Assembly (NCBI GenBank): GCA_021234155.1 | Contig: JAJEKV010000005.1 | Coordinates: 64,001-128,000 of the forward strand | Origin: Isoetes taiwanensis | Taxonomy: Eukaryota > Streptophyta > Lycopodiopsida > Isoetales > Isoetaceae | Length of the DNA: 64,000 nucleotides | Reading direction: 5' to 3' | In this document: positions 11,900 to 23,593 of the stretch, piece by piece | How the letters are laid out: the number at the start of each line of letters is the position of its first letter | Numbering within the stretch: the first letter of the stretch is position 1 | Program-made: the position numbers and the translations under genes | Notes under the pieces: model-generated | Seen by the model: the letters and a program-made list of their open reading frames with translations, nothing else | What the model was told of the DNA's origin: nothing | The model's database searches: none

Positions 11900-13430
11900 T
11901 AATGATTATAAAACCATTGAATATTAAAAAGGTGAGCACCCCTTAAATCGGGGGATGCCACCTGCATGCTCCCCTGGTAGTGTGAATGGAATGGCCAGAG
12001 GCCAGACCCGGACCACCGGACCTGTTCCGGCTTGGTTGGCCCTGCTATAGGCTGCCACGTGGCCCTGTCATGTGGGCAGGCGTTTTCAACGAGTTAGGGC
12101 GGCGGCCTATCAGGGGAGGAGGCCGGAATACTACAGGGGAACTGGATTACAAAAGGAGGCCGGATTGGTTATGAAAAAAAGCCAGACGGCTGCAGAAGAA
12201 AAACGGAGGGGTTAAAGGCAAAGGAGAAGGCAGAAAAGTTAAGAAGGCATCGTGCAAAGATTCTGCTATTGCAGAGAGAGCTGAGTTCTAGGTGAGCCAC
12301 AAATTTGGTCGAAGTCCGGGTAATGGTAACGCCATAATGGTAGCCTTGGGAAAAACACTTAAAATCCATTACCCGTGAGGAACCATAGAGCTCCTTAATA
12401 GTCTTGTGGTAAAGTCTTCGGGTAATAAATTAAGGCTTGCCTTAAAACGAGCGCTTCCTTTTATGAGTCTGCCTCAGAGGGCCTTGTAGAAATTCTGAAG
12501 CAATTCTCGATGTGAATTGCTTGTGAACTGTTTGAAGCTAAAAAGCACCGCTATGACTAGTGTTATTGTTAGCATGAAAGCTTAGCCGCCACACCGCAGG
12601 CCTCTTTGCAATTCCTTATTCCTTCAGGAGGATAAGTTCGAGGCTTGTCCTTTTGAGATGCTTGACAGTGTGCCGTGAGGTAGGCTAATGGTATTGGTAT
12701 GGGACAATATCCTGTATCCACCAACAGGCCAATGAAAGCAAGACATTCATTGTGGAGCTATGCTGCACTATTAGAGTATCTGTGGATACTGGGGTAGGTA
12801 CAATAGGTACTTATCCGAGAGAGTTTTTGCAAGTATGCGTAGATGAGCGTAGCTTGTCCAATTAAGAATCATGGGAATGTTGATGAGGTGAAATCCATCA
12901 CTGGTATGGGACGGTGATGGATGTAGCCAACAGTCTGATGGCTGGGGTTCTTCTGATGCTTGCAGTTTCTCTTCGATATTGGATCCACCAGCATGGGGGT
13001 TCTAAACGACGTACTGTCTAGATATGGCGGGGTGTGTCTGCGTGGCAGATACTATGATGTGTGAGGTGGATTCCATATGTGTATACTTGCAGTCCGTCAG
13101 TTATTGCTTCATGTTGATACCACTGGATAACTTTTGTGCATGTTGCTAACACATGGAAGCTTGTGCAGGCTCAGTTGATAACCGCTATGAGCATGCGGTA
13201 TTTAGTTATCTTGTGTTGTCACCTTGTTATCCGTGATAATGCGGCTTTCATATGTATATAGCCTCGCGGAGGCAAAGATTTGTTCCGCGGTACTTTGATG
13301 GTTTGATGAATACAAATTGAAATTTTTGTACTAAAATTTTGGTTCGTGAATAAAGGTATCGAGCCTAAGTTGTGGCTTAGACCTTGAGAATTGAGATGGA
13401 GCACCGCGAGACTAGTGCAAAAGCATTAAT
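11900..13430. other. Unassigned sequence 5' of a decayed gypsy element
   Basis: No domain is recognisable. Position and orientation suggest that this is the LTR and leader of the gypsy relic that follows, but I found no matching second LTR. The longest frame (11986-12174) has no recognisable similarity. Confidence 0.3.
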
Positions 13431-14548
13431 AATCGAAAGCGCAGACAGCGGCTCCTATGGAGGAGGAACCTGACATAATAGGGCCAGCCGCCGCTGCATG
13501 TGAAAACCCGTAAGAAGCTGGAGACCATGCGTGCACGGCGGGACGAGGATTTTTGGGTGCAGTAGAGCCTCAAGGATCGCGATTAGATATTCGACTACCA
13601 TGAGAACTGTGGGCTGAGACCCTTGCTAGCATGGATGGCCTAGGATGTCCGCATAAGAAAGGCAGCCTCCCAAGTAGTGGTGGTTGACCCGGATGTACAT
13701 GTTGCTAGTGCTACTGTGGAGCAGTTACGGTTTTAAGACTTCCGGATTGAGCAAGGAGGACATCCGCAGTCTCGAGCGCACGAAGATCCCGGATTGGGAT
13801 GGGAAAGGCACTGCTGAGGAGGCGATGACTTGATTGACAAGCTTGAGACCTTTTTGAGGCTACCAATAAAGGTAATAAGGCGGTCTGTTCATTACAGCAG
13901 ATGCGGCCAAATCGGACGCTTTATAGCTGGTAGAATGGTCCTACCATGAAGAAAGAGGTGAATACCCTCTTTTTTTTCGAAAAATACTTTATTGGGGAGT
14001 ATGCACCTCGTGATGATGCTCGATGTGCTTGAGAAGCTATGGTACCTAAGCGCATGTGCCCTCTCGCTTATATCAATAAGGTAACGGGTTATATCCACTG
14101 TGGTTGAGACTTGTCCGAGGCTCCAGTTGTGTTGATTTCCTAGGTGGTCTATCCAAAGGTTGCTCTTAAGAAGCAGATAATCGTGGGTTGAAGCCCGAGA
14201 TTTTGAGAGGCAAACGATGTTGATCACCGCCTGGGAAGAGGATGAGTCCTTTAAGAAGACGTCCTAAGTTCTCAAAGAAAAAAAAAAAAAAAGGTTTTCA
14301 AGAAGAAAAGATCCGAGCGCCCTAAGCCTAAGTCCGGCAGTGGGGAATCCAAGAAGCGGCAGAAGGCGACTCTAAGTCCGGTGGTCCCGTGAAGGGGATT
14401 TTCGCTATAGGTGTGGGGAGCCCCGGCAATATCGGGCCGCGGAATGCCTACCTTACGTAACAAGAAAGCCGAGTAGCAAGAAAGCAAACGCGGATCGAAA
14501 AAGGTGAAGAAGTATTGGAATCTAAGATGACGCCCATTGCCATGGAAG
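13431..14548 (+). pseudogene. Decayed Ty3/gypsy gag with ruined zinc knuckle
   Basis: Pieces of a retrotransposon capsid frame are readable with many stops and shifts. A segment near 13975-14080 reads FEKYFIGEYAPRDDAR, which resembles the gag core of gypsy elements. At about 14398-14448 a zinc-knuckle relic reads YRCGEP...AAEC. The first Cys and the His of the CCHC pattern are replaced by Arg and Tyr. A 13-base A-run at 14278-14292 adds a shift. The frame resumes as protease after the insertion at 14553-17003. Gag would form the capsid and the knuckle would bind RNA, but this copy is dead. Confidence 0.5.
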
Positions 14549-14651
14549 AGCTGGGTAAAAGCATGTTAGGGTGTCCCTTAAAAAGTATTATTTAGTGACC
14601 AAAAAAGTACCTAAAAAGGTACCCAGGACTGGGTACTGGGTACCCATGTAA

Positions 14652-16781
14652 TCTTCTTATATTATAATGTTGTGTAATGGACCGCACCCTAAATTGGACG
14701 GTCGAGGATTTGATTGACCAATGGTGGAGATGATGTGTGCGTGTCTTCAACTAAAATTTCATCTTGACTATGGCTTCAATATGAAAGGGAAAAGGAAAAA
14801 GGAAAAGGAAAAGGAAAAGGAAAAGGAAAAGGGAAAAGGGAAAAGGGAAAAGGGGAAGGGGAAGGGGGAAGGAAAAGGAAAAAACGATGAAAGAGAAAAA
14901 AGGAAAAGGGAAACGTAAAGGGGAAGGGAAAAGGAAAAAACTTTATGAAAGGGAAAAGGGAAAACTATGAAAGGGAAAAGGGAAAAGGAAAAGGGGAAGG
15001 GAAAAGAAAAAAGATGAAAGGGAAAACGGAAAACGGAAAAGGGAAATGGAAAACGGAAAAGGAAAAGGAAATGGAAAAGGAAAAAGGGGAGGGGAAAAGG
15101 AAAAACGATGAAAGGGAAAAGGAAAAGGAAACGGAAAAGGGGAAGGAAAAGGAAAATGATGAAAGAGAAAAAGGAAAAGGGAAAAGGGAAAAGGAAAAGG
15201 GAAAGGAAAAGGAAAAAACGATGAAAGGAAAAAGGGAAAAGGGAAAAGGGAAAAGGAAAAGGGGAAGGGAAAAGAAAAAACGATGAAAGGGAAAAGGGAA
15301 AAGGGAAAAGGGAGAAGGAAAAGGGGTAGGGAAAAGGAAAAACGATGAAATGGAAAAGGGAGAAAAGGGGAAGGGAAAAGGAAAAACGATGAAAGGGAAA
15401 AAGGAAAAGGGAAAAGGAAGAGGAGAAGGAAAAGGAAAACGATGAAAGGGAAAAAGGAAAAGGGAAAAGGGAAAAGGAAAAAAAAATGAAAAGGAATAAA
15501 GGAAAGGTAAGAGGAAAAAGGAAAGAGAAGGAGAAAAGGAAAAATGGAAAGATAAAAGAAAATAGAAAAAAGGAATAGAATAGGCTAGGGGAAAGGGAAC
15601 TAAAAAAGAGCAATCATGAGAAGGGTAAGAAGTAAAGGTGAGAAAAGGAGAAAAAGGTAAGGGAAAATAAGAAAAGGTTGGAAAGTCTATGGGAAAAAGA
15701 AAAGTAAAAAGGAAAAGAGAGGGGGAAAAGGGAAAAGAGAACTTGGGAAAAGGGAACGCGAAAAAGAGAAAAAAGGAAAGGGCGTGAAAAAAAGGGAAAA
15801 GAGAAAGGGTGAAGAAAGAGAAAAAGGAAAGCAAAAAGAGCATCGAGAAAAAGGAAGAGGGAAAGGATGGAAAAATGAGGAAAAAGGGGGGGGGAAGTAG
15901 AATAGACAAAGGGTAGGGAGCAAGGAATAGGAAAAAGAGGAAGGAGAAAAGGGCTTAGAGAAAAAGGGAAGAGGGAAAGGGTGAGGAAATAGAAGAAAGA
16001 AAGGGAAAAGAGTATGGGAAAGGGAAAAGAAAAAAGAAACAAGAAAGGAGAAAGTGGAAAGGGGAAAAGGGGAAGAAGATGGGGAAAGAAGGAAAAAGGG
16101 TACATAAAAAAAAAGGTTGAGAAAAGGGAATGGAAAGAGGCATATGAAAAGCGAAAAGGAACGGAAAGGGAAAATGTAAAGAAGGGAAAGAGAAAGGAAA
16201 GGAAAAAAGGGAACATCGCAGAAAGCAAAAGGGTGGGGAAAGTATGAAAAGGGAATGGAAAGTTGAAAGGAAAAGGGAAGCGGAAAAAGGAGAAGGGAAA
16301 GCAAAAAAGAGCATGAGGAAAAGAGGAGAGAAATGGGAAAAGAGATGGGGAAAAGGGCACGTGATCAAGAGGAAGAGGGTGGGAAAGGGAAGAAAAGGGC
16401 ACATGAAAAGGTAAGCAAAAAGAGAAAAAAAAAATGCATGAGAAACGGGAAAGAGAAAAGGAAAAGGAAAAGGAAGAGGAAGGGGAAAAAGGAAAGGGAA
16501 AGAGAATAGTGGAAAATGGGAAGAGCGGGAAAGATAAAAAAGGAAGGGAAAAAGCTGATAAGAAAAAGAGAAAAAAAAAGGGAAAGGGGAAAGGGAAGGC
16601 AAAGGGAGGGAGAACGGGGTTAGAAAAAAAAAAGGGAGAATAAAAAAAGAAAGAAATTAAAGGTTCCTACAATACAAATGCCAGGACACCAACATTACCA
16701 GTCCCAACAAACCTTATTATTTCTAGGTCTCCAACATTGCAGGTTCAACTTTAATGCCAAAGAATTTGGCACCTTAACTAG
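14652..16781 (+). mobile_element. Purine-tract Helitron-like element, copy 6 (complete)
   Basis: The element begins TCTTCTTATATTATAATG after an A (14651) and ends CTAG (16778-16781) before a T, with no target duplication, as Helitrons do. It spans 2130 bp. The 5' flank (14652-14782) matches copy 3. The homopurine body (14783-16660) has the same ordered landmarks (about 15574, 15893 and 16138). The 3' flank has CCAACATTACCAG and the hairpin 16755-16771. It encodes no protein, so it would depend on a Rep/helicase supplied elsewhere. It sits inside another transposon, which fixes both boundaries well. Confidence 0.75.
16755..16771 (+). other. 3' terminal hairpin of Helitron-like copy 6
   Basis: Arms TGCCAAA and TTTGGCA enclose a GAA loop. 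CTAG follows seven bases later. The stem differs in sequence from copy 5 but keeps pairing, which suggests the structure matters. Confidence 0.65.
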
Positions 16782-17007
16782 TATCTCAATAAAAGTTACA
16801 TTTTAGAACTTTTATATATATTTTGGTCTCCGGTAGCATTATCTTTATCGTAACTTTGAATATTAATGCGTCCTTGACTTTTATTTTGGACCTTTGTACT
16901 AGTTTTAATGAAAATAAAAATGAGAAAGTACCCAGTTCTGAAGTACCTAGTGTATGTACTTTTGCAGGTTCCAAAAGTGGTACACCCTAACATGCTTTTA
17001 CCCAGCT

Positions 17008-17735
17008 GTGCGCGCTGGATAAGCCCGCAAGCAAGGACATCATGGATATGTTTGCTGGATGGGTTATTAGATTCTTGGGCAGAATCATGGGCCGAAACGT
17101 TGTTGTGTTATTGGATTGTGGCTCCTCTGACATGTTTATATCCTCTATGTTGGTGGAAGAACTGCACCTACCTTGTTTAAAGGCTAATAAGTACAAGATA
17201 GATGGGCCTTTGTGAACGATTTTCAAGTGGAGGATCGTAAGTGCCGTTGTGCATTCAAGGATACCAGGAAAAGCTTGATTTTGACCTTTTGGATGTCGGC
17301 AGATATGATGTGGTGCTGGGGATAACATGGTTGCAGCAGGTTAAGCCTACTGCAATAGATTGAAACACTCACCAGGTGACGCTGAAGCACAATGGACGGG
17401 AGATCTATCTGCATGGGAGTCCTTTGACGGGAGCTTCCAAGATCATGTCGTCGCTTCAGGCCAAGAAACTGGTACGTAAATCTTCCAATCAATGTTTTCT
17501 TCTATTTATTAATGAATGTTATCCTGCTTTTGAGTACTGTCATATGAGTGTTGATAGTGAGGTCATGTAGAATTCAAAAGGCTAAAAAGAGTTGCAGGAT
17601 CTATTGTATGAATTTCATGATGTGTTGCCGGAGGAACTGCCTGAAGGCCTTCCACCTAGTAGAGAGATTGAACATGAGATTGATTTAGAGCCTGGATCCA
17701 AACCCGTGTTTCGTAGCCCATATAGATTGTCCATA
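17008..17735 (+). pseudogene. Decayed gypsy protease and RT linker
   Basis: This continues the gypsy relic interrupted at 14553. An aspartic-protease active-site relic reads LLDCGSSDMFIS at 17109-17144 (family pattern D-S/T-G). Downstream, 17268-17340 reads LDFDLLDVGRYDVVLGITWL, typical of the protease C-terminal half, with an in-frame stop soon after. At 17592-17735 LLYEFHDVLPEELPEGLPP, then IEHEIDLEPGSKPV and RSPYRL, mark the region just before the RT fingers of Ty3/gypsy. The rest of pol is missing. Inference: one old gypsy copy, decayed before the two insertions. Confidence 0.65.
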
Positions 17736-17911
17736 TTTGTGACGTTCCAGTACGATATACGGTTTCAAGACGTACACCGTACTGCACCGTCACGCGTACA
17801 CGCCATTCCAATTGACGTGTAGGCCGTTGTGTAGCCAAGCAAGTGGCGCCCTAGGGGGCAACTTGCAAGGGTGCGCACACTTATTAATGTGCGCACTTTA
17901 GACCATTAACC
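17736..17911. other. Junction between gypsy relic and Copia element
   Basis: There is no gene. An inverted repeat GTGCGCAC...GTGCGCAC (17871-17896) with a 10-base spacer is the only visible structure. The last five bases, TAACC, are the target duplication of the Copia element. Confidence 0.5.
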
Positions 17912-18101
17912 TGTTAGAATCAAAGCTTAGAATATGAACTCAAGTATATCAAGTATAAGCTTCTGCCTCTTCCAACCCGCACCTATCACTTCATCTGCAA
18001 CAGATACGTACTTCTCTCCCCATCATCCATACATATATGAATATTTTCTTGCCAATCTGGACATATCCACTTGTCAAATCGTGCATGCCCTTCATATAGA
18101 A

Positions 18102-18136
<35 letters not shown>

Positions 18137-20148
18137 AAGGCAAGATATTTTTATTTTTATTAATAGTATGTATTAAATACATTTATTTAAGGCTCCAAAA
18201 TAGCCAGATAGCCTAAACGTGTCAACACAGGTGCTCAAAAACCCAAGTGTGGAGGTAGGAAACAAAACTATTCGAGTTCATCATCATAAAGAAAATATCC
18301 GATGATGCATGAAGATGTTGCCACCTAAAAAATCACCCAAAATCTTGGTAGACAAATGTAGAGGTGAAGGGTGTTTTCCGTGGCGTTAACTTGGCCCCAA
18401 AATTCACATCTGCATAAGGATACTACAAGGAGGTCGCTTACTCTTTTCTGTTGTACTAGGAGATCAGTTGTCTCACTTTCTTCTCCAAATGCAATGTCTT
18501 CTAGAGGCCTCCCCAAAGGGTGGTCTACTCCTTCTGCCTCTACTTTTAGTCACGCTTGGGCATCATCATCATTATGCTCAACCAACCAGTACCGAACCGG
18601 GATAGCGGAAGAATGAATGCATTTGGTCCTCCCGATCCAAATGCCTCACGGATTTTCCTTAAGTATGGCCTTCTTTCATAATACTGCATCCTGCAACCAC
18701 ACCTTTCTTCTAGCTGGGATAGAAGTGAGCCAACATGAAAAAACTAAACTCCTTCCAAGATACAATATTAGGGCATTCAAAATCTGTTAGAACCAACACC
18801 AAGGTACCCGGGCAGCCACACACTCCACCAACGCCTTCCAAGGCATCACCAACACCCAAGCTAAGGCAACTTTGTTTCTTATGAGTCACTTTGCACACCT
18901 TGAGCATCCACCGGAAAGTTTCATACAGAGGAACCACACAAGAACGAAGATGCTAAATACAACACAAGTCTGCTCAGCCTCGGAAAATCATTGCAAAATA
19001 AAAGTGCCTAAGATGCCGGCTGAATAAGTCTTGAGCACCAATCTCTCAATGACCAGCCTGCAGTCAAGAAGAATCGTGCCATACCCCAAGTTCTGGCCAG
19101 TACCTTTAGCGGCATAACAAGAGAGAGGCCCTCACGACTCAAGTTAGTTGTACGCTCCAACTAATCCCGATGCCTAAACATGTCAGCTAAGAAAGAAGCA
19201 TTTTCTTTTCATGTTAATAAACTGAAGAAAACTCAACTGGTTGCTATGGCATAGACACCTCTCCAAGATAGGAGCTATAACCCAAAATACCTCAAAGCCC
19301 CCAAATTGCAGTGAGTGCAATAAATTTTTTCCTTGCCTGCAGTGAGTGCAGCCTTTCTATCCTGACCTGAATCTGATGGAAGAACTAGCCAAAACAGCCC
19401 ACAAAAGAGAAGGATGTAAATCGTACCATAGAATCCATGTTGGAATCTCCTCCAGCAGCATCAACCGAGCAAGGAATATTGATGCAGAATGGCGACTCCA
19501 CTAGCTGGTTTGATCACAGAAGAGCAATCAAGAAGGCTTCCTGACCTCAGATCTTGTCTTGGGCCGATGTATCTTTAGAAGTTTAGGCTAACATCCAAGA
19601 TGCCTCGCTACGAGACTTGAAGTCGCTGCGTCCACCTTCGATAATCTGGCGAGAGAAACCATCGAATGAAGAAGCCGTGAGCTGGTTTCCATCGGCTACT
19701 CATCCAAAGAACCGAGATGCACTTAAGAGACTCTCCAAGGGATGGGGGCTGACGCGCGCCCTAGCCGCTCTCAAACCCTAACATCCTTCTAGAATAAAAT
19801 CTCCATATAGAAAGTTTTCCAACTAGCCTAGATAATAGGATGCCCTGCTGTCCTTAAGTTCGAGCTGTCTTTGACTTTGACCGTTGACCAGTCAACCCAA
19901 AACCCTAAGTGGCGGGCGGGGGTACCAGTTTATTTTTCTGGCGGGTGTAGCAAACCTCGAGGGGTAGTACCTGCCCGCCACTTTTCAATTTCGAGCTTTT
20001 TCTTTCTTGCATTCACGCCCACTTGCTTCTCATGAATGTTTGTATGAATCCTCCTTAGCCTAGGGGAGCCAAAATGTGGTCACTAATCCCCTTATGTGCT
20101 CGAATATCACATGACACACTCTTATGCAATGACCTCATTTTTCTAACA
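17912..20148 (-). repeat. Copia 3' LTR, split by an insertion
   Basis: This is homologous to 24761-25275. It is interrupted at 18108-19803 with a 15-bp duplication. Without the insertion it is about 530 bp, close to the partner LTR (515 bp). The two LTRs differ by scattered substitutions and small indels, so the insertion is not very recent. Confidence 0.9.
18108..19803 (-). mobile_element. LINE-derived non-autonomous retroelement A
   Basis: The poly(A) end lies at the left (T-run from 18104), so the element is on the minus strand. A 15-bp duplication CATATAGAAAGTTTT flanks it (18093-18107 and 19804-19818). The 3' end reads ATCTTGCCTTC before poly(A), and the 5' region has CGGCTAGGGCGC. Both resemble the elements at 46253-47342 and 58511-60105. 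Short frames inside (such as the minus frame at 18710-18937) are interrupted and I recognise no RT motif. It looks like a LINE-derived body mobilised in trans. Confidence 0.7.
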
Positions 20149-20161
20149 CTCCTCCTTCATT
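20149..20161 (-). other. Copia polypurine tract
   Basis: On the minus strand AATGAAGGAGGAG directly precedes the 3' LTR. This is the expected primer site for plus-strand DNA synthesis. Confidence 0.75.
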
Positions 20162-20203
20162 GCATAAGCAATTAACCTTTAACCGCTTTTGAAAAATCAG
20201 AAC

Positions 20204-20479
20204 TTACTTTTCGGAAGCCCTTTTGTGAAAACATCCGCTATTTGTTTGTGGGGTTCTGATATACATCATTTGGATATTGCCCTTTTCTTTTTGATCTCCG
20301 ATGTAATGCAAGCTTAACTCAATATGTTTAGTTCTTTCATGTTCAACTGGATTTTTAGATATTGCAATGCAACTTTGGCTATCAGAAAAGATAGTTGTAG
20401 GATTTATCTGTTTGATATCCAACTCTTCTAGAAGTCTTCTGAGCCAAATTATTTCTCTGGACAAAAGATGAGGGTGCAT
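20204..20479 (-). pseudogene. Copia RNase H domain fragment
   Basis: The fragment reads IIWLRRLLEELDIK, then IFSDSQSCIAISKNPVEHER and TKHIEL, the signature of the Copia RNase H domain. The domain would remove RNA from the RNA/DNA hybrid during reverse transcription. The C-terminal end loses the usual motif and runs into unrelated residues. Upstream the link to RT (20480-20960) is broken by stops and shifts, where GTVKTPIVPGHRLT-like pieces are still readable. Confidence 0.75.
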
Positions 20480-20964
20480 ATTCGCCTTTGACTGAAGATA
20501 AGGCTATAGCAGATTGTTTCTTGGTTCTCCAACTTATTGTGCCTCCTCCAAGAAAAAAAAATCACATAACCTTTGTAGTAGACTTCCTTTTACGTTTGAT
20601 CACCGCCCGATCTGCATCTCGAATAGGCATATATTTCTAGCTTATTATCATTGAAAGTTATCCCATAATCTTGAGTTCCTTTCAGATATTTTAATACTCT
20701 TTTTGCAGCCAACTCAGGATATTGACAGCATAGGTTATGTCCGGCCTAATCTTTGCTCAAATGCGGTAAACACCCTACTAAAACGATATGGGACTGTGTC
20801 ATGTACTCCAGTTCATCTGCATCAACCTCAGAACTTACAGTTAAACGATGGCCTGGTACAATTGGAGTTTTGACAGTACAAGCTTGTTGCATATTGAACC
20901 TTTTAAGCATATTTTCTATATGCCCTTTTTGTTTTAGTTTGATGTCTGTTTTTTCTGTCTCTAA

Positions 20965-21540
20965 TCACCTCAATTCGAGAAATTTTTGCAAGGGCCCTAA
21001 GTCTGTCATCTTGAATCTGTGCTGTAGAATATTTTTGCAAACTTCCAGAACTTGAGTGGAATTAGCAACCATGATGCAATCATCTACATACAAGGCTATA
21101 ATACAAAATTTATCTTCTATTTTGTATCTATATAAGTTACCATCATTTTGAAATTTTTCAAACCCTTGCTCTCTAGAAAAAGTGTCTATGCAAAGATACC
21201 ATTCTCTTGGAGCTTGCTTCAAACCATATCTTGCCCTATTCAATTTCCAAACCAAATTGTTTCCTTTCTCAAAACCGAGAGCCCTGTTTCATGAAGATGT
21301 CTTCCTCTAGTGTAGCATTTAAAAATTTGTTTTCACATCCATGTGATGGATTTCATAGTCAAGAGCATTGGCCAAACTTAACAATACCCTTAGGCTAGTG
21401 AGCTTTACTATGGGTGAATAAGTTTCATCATAATCTTGTCCCTCGCTTTTTGAGTAAACCCACGAGCCACTAAAAGCGTGCTTTATATTTTTGTGGACCA
21501 TCTGCATTGGTTTTGATTTTAAAAATCCATTTATCGCCAA
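20965..21540 (-). pseudogene. Copia reverse transcriptase, frameshifted
   Basis: Two blocks are readable. The fingers block (21319-21540) has KSEGQDYDETYSPIVK and DYEIHHMDVKTNF. The palm block (20965-21255) has YGLKQAPREWY and the catalytic ALYVDD. A shift near 21255-21319 separates them. YVDD and KQAPR are classic Copia residues. The element cannot make a continuous Pol. Confidence 0.85.
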
Positions 21541-22445
21541 CTATGTTTTGTCCAGCAGTTGCTCAACAACATCATAAGTATGAGTATCGCAAAAGAGTTT
21601 AACTCATCATGCATAGCCTTTTTCCATTCTTACGCATTAACACTTTCTAAGGCCCCTCGCTTCAACTGTTCGGGTATTTCAATATCTTCAATTATTGCCA
21701 TAATCGTTTCAATTTCATCCTTCCATTTGATTTGGTTTCGGCCGGTTCCAATCTTACGCTCCCACCTAAAGGATTTCTTCCATAGACTTCTTTGTCAAAT
21801 TTAATTTCATCTTGCGCCTTTTGTGCTTCGTTCTCCTCTTTCGAGTCTTCTTCTCACGGTGCTTTATCTGCTTCAAGAACTTACATTTTTCACTTCCGGA
21901 TCTCTGAATTTGAGGTATTTGATCTGCAGCTAATCCATCTATTTTATCCTCCTCCTCCTCTTCATAATCAATTTGATTATTTGTCATCTGTGAAGCTTGA
22001 GGAGTAGGCAATTCCTTTTGAACTTGATGTCTATGTTTATACAAAACATCTTCCACAGAATATTACATCCCTACTAATCACAATATTTTTATTTTCGGAA
22101 TAAAAATTCTATAGCCTTTCAGTGGCTATCATAGCCTACAAGAAAACCAATCTCAGCTTTGGCATCAAGCTTTTCCCGAAGTTCATCCGGTTTATGAACA
22201 TAAGCCCGGCGACTATAAACTTTAAATTTTTCATAATTAATTTCTGAACCTTCTCCATACCACATTAAATCAGGAATATTCCCTTGTAAGCTTGATGAAG
22301 GCAGCTTATTTTGTATGGTATTGGCTGTCAATAAAGCTTCTTCCCATAAATAATTTGGTAATCCACTCGTTCTTAATCATTGACTCGATTTGCATTCATA
22401 AGCGCCCTATTTTTCTTCTTTCTCGCTATTCCATTTTGTTGGGGA
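21541..22445 (-). pseudogene. Copia integrase C-terminus and linker to RT
   Basis: After the integrase core the frame breaks near 22446. PQQNGIA is readable in a shifted frame, but the Glu of the D,D-35-E triad is lost. The 22119-22331 part includes FKVYSRRAYVHKPDELREKL and FLVGYDSH, typical of the Copia integrase C-terminal region. The 21766-22056 part is a charged linker. Confidence 0.75.
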
Positions 22446-23318
22446 TCAGTATCTACATGTTAATTGTCTCCTGATGCCATTTGCAATACAAAAACTCTTA
22501 AACTTGGCTGAAAGATACTCTCCCCCTCTATCAGATCTTATGCACTTTAATTTCTTACCTGTTTGCCTTTCTGATTCAGCAACAAACTGTTTGAAGGCTA
22601 TCAAAGCTTGATATTTGTTGGCTAGCAAGTAACATTTACATTTTCTGGTATAATCATCAATGAATGTGATAAAATACCTTTTGCTTGTCCTACCTCTGAC
22701 ATTCAAAGGTCCACACAAGTCAGTATGAACCAATTCCAGTGTTTCCTTACTTCTTTTCTTTGCTTTGAGAAAAGGCAATCTATTAATTTTGCCTAGCATG
22801 CATCCTTCACATATATGCCCTTTTTCCTCATTTTCATATTTGATGAATCCTTTCTTTGCTAATAACTTAAGATTGTTTGCATGAGTGTGTGCTAATCTAT
22901 TGTGCCACATCTCAAATTCTGACAGCATCAACATTTGACAAGGTAAATCATCGACATGCTCAAACTGAAATAGTTTACCAACTCGCTTAGCATGAAACTT
23001 AATTTCATTATTCAACCATATGTTACAGCCAACATCATCAAACACTACTCTGTAACCCAAATCAACTAACTGGCTAACAGATATAAGATTTTTGATAATT
23101 CCAGGTACACACAAAACATTTTTAATGTTCACTATATTTCCTTGCAAATCCCATAGCTGCAATAATCCCCTTCCTTCAATCTTTTGCAAGGCTCCATTTC
23201 CTACTTGCACACTTTTGGCTTCTCCTTGTTCCAAATTTTTAAGCAAATGAGCAGAGTGGACTACTGATCTTGCAGCTCCACTATCAACTACAAGAGCATG
23301 AGATAACTTGTTAGTATT
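22446..23318 (-). pseudogene. Copia protease and integrase
   Basis: The protease active site reads VVDSGA with downstream VLCVPGIIKNLISVSQL. The integrase zinc-binding part has WHNRLAH and ICEGCMLGK (HHCC). The catalytic core has LVHTDLCGP and IRSDRGGEY, giving the first two acidic residues of D,D-35-E; the third is lost just downstream. The frame is open from about residue 23 of the MITE-interrupted ORF to 22446. The MITE at 23319-23593 cuts the frame just before the protease active site. Confidence 0.85.
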
Positions 23319-23593
23319 GGGTGAAAGCATGTTAGGGCCTACATAAAAAATTACCAAAAAGGTACTTTTCTGTGTACTTCTGTGCAAGTACATAATTGTA
23401 TTTTAAAGTACCTAGACTACAAGATTGACTAAAAGAAATTGTGTTATGTTCAAGAGTAGTAGTACATACATGTTGTAAGGTACTTTGTGATGTCAAGAAG
23501 ATGTTAAGAACTCAAATATATCATCATCTTTGACTACCCAGAGTATTTTCCAGGTAGTTTCCAAAACATGTAGGCCCTAACATGCTCTTACCC
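23319..23593. mobile_element. 275-bp MITE with 4-bp target duplication (copy in Copia)
   Basis: The terminal inverted repeats start GGGTGAAAGCATGTTAGGGC on one side and GGGTAAGAGCATGTTAGGGC on the other. The duplication TATT is perfect (23315-23318 and 23594-23597). No ORF is present. By eye the copy at 38344-38618 is identical in length and differs at two positions when reverse-complemented. It interrupts Copia between the zinc knuckles and the protease. Confidence 0.9.

Larger units (their letters stand above)
14553..17003. mobile_element. GGGT...ACCC inverted-repeat element, split by a Helitron
   Basis: Ends GGGTAAAAGCATGTTAGGGT and its complement (16984-17003) form terminal inverted repeats. 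They are flanked by a perfect 4-bp duplication AGCT (14549-14552 and 17004-17007). Removing the Helitron-like insertion (14652-16781) leaves about 320 bp with no coding capacity, a MITE-sized element. It belongs to the same family as the copies at 23319-23593 and 38344-38618 but is more diverged. Superfamily is not settled; the 4-bp duplication is unlike hAT, Mutator, CACTA, Harbinger or mariner. Confidence 0.75.

Noticed and set aside
17934-18137. Frame within the Copia LTR as a gene
   Set aside because: The same frame recurs in the other LTR and ends in poly-Phe from a T-run.
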